Source: Candidatus Kapaibacterium sp. (GTDB taxonomy: Bacteria; Bacteroidota; Ignavibacteria; Kapaibacteriales; UBA2268). From it: a DNA stretch of 7,882 nucleotides. Position numbers and translations under genes: made by a program. Positions 1 through 7,882 of this stretch are shown one piece after another. The stretch's first letter is position 1. Every line of letters starts with the position of its first letter. The stretch spans positions 1 through 7,882 of the forward strand of contig JAUQWR010000029.1 in NCBI GenBank assembly GCA_030835065.1. Direction: 5' to 3'. The notes beneath the pieces were generated by a model, which did no database searches, had not been told where the DNA came from, and worked only from the letters and a program-made list of their open reading frames with translations.

Positions 1-81
1 ATAAATGTGGCACGTAAGTTGATTATTTTTAAAAAATTTATTGGAATTATTTACGTTTACTTATTTTTGATTTATTCTTGA
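1..81 (+). CDS. possible 3' end of an upstream gene (partial)
   Basis: Reading frame 1 is open from the first base to a TGA at 79-81 and would give a 26-residue tail rich in Ile, Phe, Tyr and Lys, ending in a hydrophobic stretch (GIIYVYLFLIYS). It could be the C-terminal end of a membrane protein. The other two forward frames have stops within the first 17 bases, so this is the only frame that could carry an incoming gene on this strand. AT-rich non-coding DNA readily gives such a residue mix, so the call is weak. It is in the same frame as the gene starting at 91 but separated from it by the TGA. Confidence 0.25.
   Translation: MNVARKLIIFKKFIGIIYVYLFLIYS
41..69 (+). promoter_or_regulatory. 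possible Bacteroidota-type promoter
   Basis: Bases 62-69 match the Bacteroidota -7 consensus TAnnTTTG, and a TTG core lies at 41-43, about the distance expected for the -33 element. Transcription would begin near 76, leaving a short leader before the ATG at 91. The match is to short, AT-rich motifs that arise often by chance in this composition, so this is a suggestion only. Confidence 0.25.
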
Positions 82-90
82 TGGTGGGTT

Positions 91-3110
<3,020 letters not shown>

Positions 3111-3171
3111 ATAAGTATTTATTAATATTTCGGGCGTTTTTTAAGTATTATTACGGATATATTAATTCGAT

Positions 3172-3194
3172 AGAATACTATAATTTTGTATTCT
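3172..3194. repeat. 7-bp inverted repeat in the obgE-fibre gene gap
   Basis: AGAATAC at 3172-3178 is the exact reverse complement of GTATTCT at 3188-3194, separated by nine bases. The spacer contains a TATAAT hexamer. The repeat ends 21 bases before the start at 3216. It could be an operator over a promoter or a weak leader hairpin; the sequence does not decide, and no T-run follows that would make it a terminator. Confidence 0.45.
3179..3188 (+). promoter_or_regulatory. possible promoter -10/-7 element for the surface-protein operon
   Basis: TATAAT at 3179-3184 and an overlapping match to the Bacteroidota -7 consensus TAnnTTTG at 3181-3188 lie about 30 bases upstream of the gene at 3216. 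Transcription would start near 3195, giving a leader of about 20 bases that still contains the GGAG site. I see no convincing -35 or -33 element at the right spacing. Placement in the only sizeable gap of the window, and the change in gene content here, support an independent promoter. Confidence 0.4.
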
Positions 3195-3205
3195 GATAAA
3201 GTAGT

Positions 3206-3209
3206 GGAG
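3206..3209 (+). promoter_or_regulatory. Shine-Dalgarno site for the tail-fibre-like gene
   Basis: GGAG lies six bases before the ATG at 3216 and supports that start, which also opens directly into a good signal peptide. A clear site of this kind is less common in classical Bacteroidota, where ribosome binding sites are usually weak. Confidence 0.6.
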
Positions 3210-3215
3210 AAATAA

Positions 3216-5567
3216 ATGATTTTCAGACTATTAAAAATAGTACTTATTGCTATATTTGTACCTGTATTAGTTTTGGCTCAGTCCAAAAATGTGGGTATTG
3301 GAACTAACAATCCTCATCAATCTGCTTTGCTTGATTTGGATGTTTCCGATCCTTCATTTGTTAATAAAATGGGCTTGCTAATACCAAGAATGACATTTGG
3401 TCAAAGAGCTACAATAAATTCGCCTTCAACAGGATTGATCATATATCAGACAGATGCTATCCCTGGTTTCTATTATTATTCAGGATCTTCTTGGATTAAA
3501 ATTTTAGAGTCAGAGACTGACTTATTTCTTCCCTTGAATGGTGGAAATATGTCTGGCAGTATAAATCTATCTAATTATCTTTTAGAGAATATTGGTAATG
3601 CTAATACTGATTTTCTATCTTCGGGTGGGCTTAATTTAGCATCTACACTTACTGTTTTGGCTAATGGTATTAATATAACCGGCAATTCTTCTATTAATGG
3701 TACTCTAAGTGGATTAAGCGGTTTAAGTTCTTCTGGAACAATAACATTTTCGTCTTTAGCACCTAACTCAATTCTTAAAACTAATGCATCCAGCCAATTA
3801 AGTACTGGTTTAATTGCTTTGGCTAGTGAAGTAAGTGGAGTTTTAGCTGTTGCAAATGGTGGTACAGGTTTAAGTACTGTTCCTTCAAATGGTCAGCTTC
3901 TAATTGGTAATGGTTCAGCCTATCAGTTGGCAAACTTAACAGCAGGTACTAATATTTCTATTACAAATGGTGCAGGATCAATATCTATCTCTGCAACCGG
4001 ACTAGAATCTCCTTTGACTTTTAGTTCTCCTTTAGTAAGAAATGTAAATACTATATCCATAAATCAAGCAAATACAACTACAAATGGTTATCTTTCGTTT
4101 AATGATTGGAATACATTCAATAATAAACAAGATTTGATTGCTGCAGGTACAATAAATGATTATTGGAGAGGCGATAAAACTTGGCAGACTCTAAATACTA
4201 GTGCAGTCGCCGAAGCTGCTAATTTATATTTTACTAATGCCCGTGCTCGACAATCTTTGTCGGTGAATTCACCTTTAACTTATGATAACGTTAACGGAGT
4301 TTTTTCAGTTAGTAGCAACTCTTCAACTAGTGCAGGTGTAGTTGCTTCTGGGGCTGGTCAATCTAATAAAGTATGGAAAACAGATGCAAGTGGCACTCCA
4401 GACTGGCGTGACGATCAAAATACAAATTATACTGCGGGCACTGGTATCAATATTAATACTAATCAAATTTCTGCTTTAAATACAAATGCATTATGGAATG
4501 CAAATGCTCTTCAAGGTGTGAATGTTTCTAATAGTGCACCATCAGATGGACAATTTCTAAGATTTAACAATACAAATTCAAATTGGGAACCAATCACTGT
4601 TAGTTTCGGTACTGTAACAAGTGTTGGTCTCAGCATGCCTTTAGAATTCTCTGTAACAAATAGCCCTGTCACAAATTCAGGAACTCTTACAACAAGCTGG
4701 GCTTCTCAAAATCAAAATTTAATTTTTGCATCACCAAATGCAGCTAACGGTACTCCAAGTTTTAGAGCGCTTACTGATTCTGATATTCCTGATAATATTA
4801 CAATTACAGGCATGATTACCGGCACAGGTTTGTTGAATTCATTAGCATTTTGGTCGAATAGCAATACTTTATCAAATGATGCAAATCTTACTTTTTCTTC
4901 AAATACTTTAAATACTCCAAACTTAGCAATAAGTAATGGATTTAAACTTGGAAATGCAACTACCGCAGGTTATGTTCTTACAGCTGATGCAAATGGAAAC
5001 GGAACATGGCAATCTGTTGTGACTTTGCCAACTGCCAATATTAATGAAACAATGAGATTTAATGGTTCAGGTTGGATTTCTTCAAATAACTTAATTAATA
5101 ATGGTACCCAAATAGGTATTGGTAATGTAAGCAGTCCTAACTCCAGATTAGAAATAAAGGCTGAAGATAATACAAATGCAAATTCTGCTTTGAATGTTAC
5201 TGATGCAAGTGCTAATTCACTTTTATTTGTCAGAAATGATGGAAATATAGGTGTTGGAAATAATACTCCACAATCTCAAATTGATATGACTGGAGCAATT
5301 TCTTTCAAATCAAATACATTTAATACAAGTAATGTTAATCCTGGTAATAAAACATATATAAAAATAAATTATAACGGTACATTTACACTCGAGGATGGTA
5401 TAACTGAAGGTCAACTTTTGATTATTCAATGTGTCGGCGGTACTGCTACTTTAGACGACAGCGGGAATTGCAACTTGACAGGACCTTGGATAGCTGATTC
5501 TGATGATACTATTACTTTGATATGGGATAGTTCAAAATGGATTGAGACTGCCCGCTCCAATAATTAG
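3216..5567 (+). CDS. secreted phage tail-fibre-like surface protein
   Basis: This 783-residue protein starts with a signal peptide (residues 1 to about 21, hydrophobic core 5-20, ending LAQ) and is probably Sec-exported. Residues 25-95 are the head module common in exported Bacteroidota proteins: VGIGTNNPHQSALLDLDVS, then LIPRMTFGQRATINSPSTGL, YQTD and GFYYYSGSSW. The long middle consists of Gly/Asn/Ser/Thr-rich segments like those of phage tail fibres: NGGTGLSTVPSNGQLLIGNG (214-233), YWRGDKTW (316-323), NLYFTNARARQSL (336-348), NKVWKTDASGTPDW (384-397), GTVTSVGLSMP (465-475) through FRALTDSDIP (517-526), and GYVLTADANGNGTW (585-598). Two further VGIG-type motifs lie near 631 and 676. Residues 700-783 form a beta-type end domain with Cys739 and Cys752. 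The likely architecture is an extended trimeric beta fibre outside the cell. No type IX secretion C-terminal domain is visible. The target or function, perhaps adhesion, is inferred only. Confidence 0.85.
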   Translation: MIFRLLKIVLIAIFVPVLVLAQSKNVGIGTNNPHQSALLDLDVSDPSFVNKMGLLIPRMTFGQRATINSPSTGLIIYQTDAIPGFYYYSGSSWIKILESETDLFLPLNGGNMSGSINLSNYLLENIGNANTDFLSSGGLNLASTLTVLANGINITGNSSINGTLSGLSGLSSSGTITFSSLAPNSILKTNASSQLSTGLIALASEVSGVLAVANGGTGLSTVPSNGQLLIGNGSAYQLANLTAGTNISITNGAGSISISATGLESPLTFSSPLVRNVNTISINQANTTTNGYLSFNDWNTFNNKQDLIAAGTINDYWRGDKTWQTLNTSAVAEAANLYFTNARARQSLSVNSPLTYDNVNGVFSVSSNSSTSAGVVASGAGQSNKVWKTDASGTPDWRDDQNTNYTAGTGININTNQISALNTNALWNANALQGVNVSNSAPSDGQFLRFNNTNSNWEPITVSFGTVTSVGLSMPLEFSVTNSPVTNSGTLTTSWASQNQNLIFASPNAANGTPSFRALTDSDIPDNITITGMITGTGLLNSLAFWSNSNTLSNDANLTFSSNTLNTPNLAISNGFKLGNATTAGYVLTADANGNGTWQSVVTLPTANINETMRFNGSGWISSNNLINNGTQIGIGNVSSPNSRLEIKAEDNTNANSALNVTDASANSLLFVRNDGNIGVGNNTPQSQIDMTGAISFKSNTFNTSNVNPGNKTYIKINYNGTFTLEDGITEGQLLIIQCVGGTATLDDSGNCNLTGPWIADSDDTITLIWDSSKWIETARSNN

Positions 5568-5588
5568 AAAACTTTTTGTTTTTCTAAT
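5563..5588. repeat. AT-rich hairpin at the fibre gene stop codon
   Basis: Nine bases at 5563-5571 are the reverse complement of 5580-5588, with an eight-base loop. The left arm contains the TAG stop of the tail-fibre-like gene, and the right arm ends seven bases before the GGAG site of the next gene. The stem has a single G-C pair, and the T-runs lie inside the hairpin rather than after it, so it does not fit an intrinsic terminator. It could affect mRNA stability or translation between the two genes. Confidence 0.4.
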
Positions 5589-5594
5589 ATATAT

Positions 5595-5598
5595 GGAG
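5595..5598 (+). promoter_or_regulatory. Shine-Dalgarno site for the 293-residue secreted protein
   Basis: GGAG is placed five bases before the ATG at 5604 and supports this start, which leads straight into a signal peptide. The 36-base gap to the previous gene suggests one transcript. Confidence 0.6.
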
Positions 5599-5603
5599 TT
5601 CTT

Positions 5604-6485
5604 ATGTACAATTTTAGGAATTTCTCTATTATTATTCTTGTTCTGTTAAATATAAATAATATCAATGCTCAGTCTATTAAGACCGAACAAGAAATTCGTT
5701 TTGAAAATTTTATGAATAAAACAAGCTATATATCAATCAAAACAGCAGGAGGACTTAGCGAAAGCTATAGTCTTGTATTGCCGCTTTTCAAGCCAATTAG
5801 TGGTAAGAGTATGGTTGTTGATTCTGTAGCTGGTTCTTTTGTGTATTTAGGATGGGCAAGTAGTTCTTCTATTAGTAATGAAGTATGGACTACTTGTGGA
5901 AATAATTTATCTGATACTAGCCAATTTGGGTCCATTAATAATGTACCTTTAGTGTTTTGTACAAACGATATCGAGAGATTTAGAATAAGCGAATCAGGCA
6001 AAGTCGGGATTGGAGTTACTAACCCTAAAGGTATTTTAAGTTTGAAAGGTGGAGAAAATTCATTTTTTTCAATAAGTGAATTACCTGCCCCAGATACTTT
6101 GTTTGCAGCTGGTCAATTTTCAGTTTCAATGAATGATACAAGCACTTGGATGTCTTTCAAAATTAAAAAGAATGACTCATCTTTTGCTAATAATTCATTA
6201 CCAAGGATTGTTTTATATAATTTTACACTACCTTCAATTGCAAATTGTTGTAGTTATCCTTGGTATTATGATTATACATTTTCAGTACCCGGAGTTGAAC
6301 CCGGCGATAATATTATTATTAATTATGGGAATGATTTACCTGTAAGGATTGTAGCAAATTTTGTGAGAGTTAATGCCGCAAATTCTGTAAAAATCCGATT
6401 TAAAAATGTTACTGATACTGCAACTCCTTTGCCGTATTGTAATATTCCATCGATGGCATGTACATTAATAATAATTAAAAAGTAA
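5604..6485 (+). CDS. secreted protein with VGIG module and beta-rich C-terminal domain
   Basis: The 293-residue product has a signal peptide (residues 1 to about 23, core IIILVLL, ending NAQ), so it is probably exported. Residues 39-60 (NKTSYISIKTAGG, then SYSLVLP) resemble the 'SVSLKAP..SYTLTLP' segment found in phage tail and tail-fibre proteins. Residues 95-140 carry a module familiar from exported Bacteroidota proteins: W-x-x-x-GN, FGSINNVPLVFCTN, ERFRISESGKVGIGVTNP. Residues 165-293 form a separate beta-rich domain containing VEPGDNIIINYGNDLP (231-246), RVNAANSVKIRFKNVTD (255-271) and a final LIIIKK, which resembles an end domain of phage structural proteins. Cysteines pair up by position: 98/119, 215/216 and 279/286, so disulfides are plausible outside the cytoplasm. 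It follows the fibre gene by 36 bases and abuts the next start. A fibre tip, cap or partner role is inference; no enzyme motif is seen. Confidence 0.8.
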   Translation: MYNFRNFSIIILVLLNINNINAQSIKTEQEIRFENFMNKTSYISIKTAGGLSESYSLVLPLFKPISGKSMVVDSVAGSFVYLGWASSSSISNEVWTTCGNNLSDTSQFGSINNVPLVFCTNDIERFRISESGKVGIGVTNPKGILSLKGGENSFFSISELPAPDTLFAAGQFSVSMNDTSTWMSFKIKKNDSSFANNSLPRIVLYNFTLPSIANCCSYPWYYDYTFSVPGVEPGDNIIINYGNDLPVRIVANFVRVNAANSVKIRFKNVTDTATPLPYCNIPSMACTLIIIKK

Positions 6486-7882
6486 ATGATAAATAGTTTT
6501 AAATATAAATTTGAGTTTTTAAAAAATGTTGTCTTAATGGTAACAGTTTTTATCATTTTGTCTTTTAATCTATTTTCTCAAGATTTATTGAATATTAATA
6601 ATAATGCTTTAGTAAAATTTAGTTCTGATGCAGTAATAAAAATAAATGGCTCAATTAATATATCAACAGGAGCTACTCTAAATAATGATGCTCAAGTGAG
6701 CGTGCTTCAAAATTGGACTAATCAGGGCACTCAAAACAATGTTTCCGGTAAAGTAATATTTTTTGGTGACTCTGTATCTATTATTAATTGTAATGGTGTA
6801 TTATCACAGTTTAAAGAAATTTCAATTGAAAAATCTAATAAAAACATTTTAGTAAGATTAATTTCTCCAATAGATAATAATGGTGAATTTTTAAGTTTAT
6901 TGACAGGAACTTTTAAAGTAGAAGGGTCGTTTAGCTTTTCTTCACTTTATTTTATTTCGAATCTCGGATATATTGTAATACCTGCCAATTCGATGTTTTG
7001 GCTGGATAATCAAAATGCAATCGTTAGTGGTTCAGCAAATAGTCTTGATTTGTTTGGCAGTTTAAAAATAGATAATGGTACTTTTAATATTGGTTCTGCA
7101 TCTAATTTATCTAATTTAGTATATAATAATGGCTCTGAATTAAATATTGGTAGTAGCAACTCTGCTGTATTAAATATTAATTCTCAACTTTATGGAAAGA
7201 ACTTAACTGATTCAATTTCATACAAACAAACAGGTGGCAAATTAAATCTTGCTAAAGTATCAACTCCAAATGTTGCTGATAGAGCAGTATTTGATATACA
7301 TGCCTCAAATTCAGTATTTAATGTTTCTTCAGGTGTAATAGAAATTAATAATGTAAATGCATTAAATGATGAATTTTATAATAGAGCAGATAATGATACA
7401 GTAAGTGGTGGCAAATTATTAATTAATTCTGCAAATCCATTACAAGATTTTACTATTAATTCTACTAGTCCAATTGGTAGTTTGGAATTAGCAGCAACAA
7501 ATAATCCCAAATTAACACTTTACGAAGATTTGATTGTCGTTAGTGACGTTAGCCTATCTGGATCGGGTGCCGATAGATTTGTATTGAATAATAATGATTT
7601 GTCTTTTGGAGCGGATTGGAATAATAATCTTGATGCAAATGGTTTTAATCAAGGTAGTTCATATGTTAGATTGATAGGAAGTATAAATCAAAATATACAA
7701 GGTACTCAAAATTCTACATTTTCAAAACTATCATTTAACAAAACGGGCGGTCAGGTAAATTTAAAACGCCCAATGAGAATTAGTGATGCATTATATATGG
7801 TATCAAATACGATATTGGATTTGGATACTAATAATCTAACTCTCAGCCAAAATGCAAAAATTTATTCTGATAATGGAGTGCA
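6486..7882 (+). CDS. large secreted beta-repeat surface protein (5' part)
   Basis: The frame is open from the ATG at 6486 to the end of the window, 465 full codons, and the 3' end is missing. The ATG directly abuts the preceding TAA (TAAATG) and has no Shine-Dalgarno site, so translation probably depends on ribosomes from the upstream gene. The N-terminus is a signal peptide (residues 1 to about 32, core VVLMVTVFIILSFNLF, ending SQ). The mature part is rich in Asn, Ser, Gly and Ile with few cysteines. It contains at least two versions of a unit typical of large Bacteroidota surface proteins: a W-x-N-x-G stretch, then a 'G..V.F.G' strand, then 'F..L...K', then beta strands ending in L-x-L. These lie at about 76-130 (FFGDSVSIINCNG, FKEISIEKSNKN) and 378-455 (YVRLIGSINQNIQGTQNSTF, KLSFNKTGGQVNLKRP). 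A beta-solenoid or adhesin-like protein is likely. Such proteins often end in a type IX secretion domain, which would lie outside the window. Confidence 0.8.
   Translation, partial: MINSFKYKFEFLKNVVLMVTVFIILSFNLFSQDLLNINNNALVKFSSDAVIKINGSINISTGATLNNDAQVSVLQNWTNQGTQNNVSGKVIFFGDSVSIINCNGVLSQFKEISIEKSNKNILVRLISPIDNNGEFLSLLTGTFKVEGSFSFSSLYFISNLGYIVIPANSMFWLDNQNAIVSGSANSLDLFGSLKIDNGTFNIGSASNLSNLVYNNGSELNIGSSNSAVLNINSQLYGKNLTDSISYKQTGGKLNLAKVSTPNVADRAVFDIHASNSVFNVSSGVIEINNVNALNDEFYNRADNDTVSGGKLLINSANPLQDFTINSTSPIGSLELAATNNPKLTLYEDLIVVSDVSLSGSGADRFVLNNNDLSFGADWNNNLDANGFNQGSSYVRLIGSINQNIQGTQNSTFSKLSFNKTGGQVNLKRPMRISDALYMVSNTILDLDTNNLTLSQNAKIYSDNGV

Noticed and set aside
3123..3150. Possible terminator after obgE: AT-only 8-bp stem with one wobble around CGGGCGTTTTTT
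   Set aside because: The stem is too weak and the T-run lies in the loop, not after a GC-rich stem; no intrinsic terminator can be supported.
3216..5567. Prophage or phage remnant
   Set aside because: Tail-fibre-like sequence alone is present, with a host signal peptide; no terminase, capsid, integrase or lysis gene and no attachment site in the window.
5348..6485. Type IX secretion C-terminal sorting domain on the first two surface proteins
   Set aside because: Neither C-terminus shows the usual NP-x-x-x-x-x-I-x-Y-x-L and final GR-x-V-x-x-G type motifs; export beyond the periplasm is therefore unresolved.
5765..6556. Other open frames (both strands) within the 293-residue secreted protein gene
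   Set aside because: Shadows of the real frame, which has a signal peptide and recognisable motifs; the alternatives show none.

Overview
The window is AT-rich DNA with every gene on the + strand. It suggests a member of the Bacteroidota/FCB group, possibly a deep lineage such as Ignavibacteria or Kapabacteria. The grounds are the secreted-protein style: signal peptides ending in AQ or SQ, VGIG-x-x-NP motifs, and the 'LIPRMT..QR..I..P..GL..YQTD' block. Clear GGAG ribosome binding sites precede two genes, which is unusual for classical Bacteroidota, so the exact lineage is left open.

Layout: bases 1-81 may hold the 3' end of an upstream gene (weak). Bases 91-2118 encode a 675-residue protein that I do not recognise. 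Its N-terminal part looks folded, followed by about 350 residues of highly acidic, probably disordered sequence. Its stop codon overlaps by one base the start of obgE (2118-3110), the ribosome-associated Obg GTPase in its short form, so these two are probably co-transcribed and translationally coupled.

After a 105-base gap with a possible promoter and a small inverted repeat come three consecutive genes for exported proteins. The first (3216-5567) is a 783-residue protein built from phage tail-fibre-like segments behind a signal peptide. The second (5604-6485) is a 293-residue protein with the same kind of fibre/VGIG module and a beta-rich C-terminal domain. The third starts at 6486, directly against the previous stop codon, and runs open off the window end. 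It encodes at least 465 residues of Asn/Ser-rich beta-repeat surface protein.

The left half is therefore a conserved housekeeping gene with an unknown acidic partner. The right half is a probable cell-surface fibre/adhesin operon. No CRISPR, transposase, integrase, RNA gene or convincing intrinsic terminator was seen. The most interesting points are the exported tail-fibre-like operon and the unknown acidic protein coupled to obgE.
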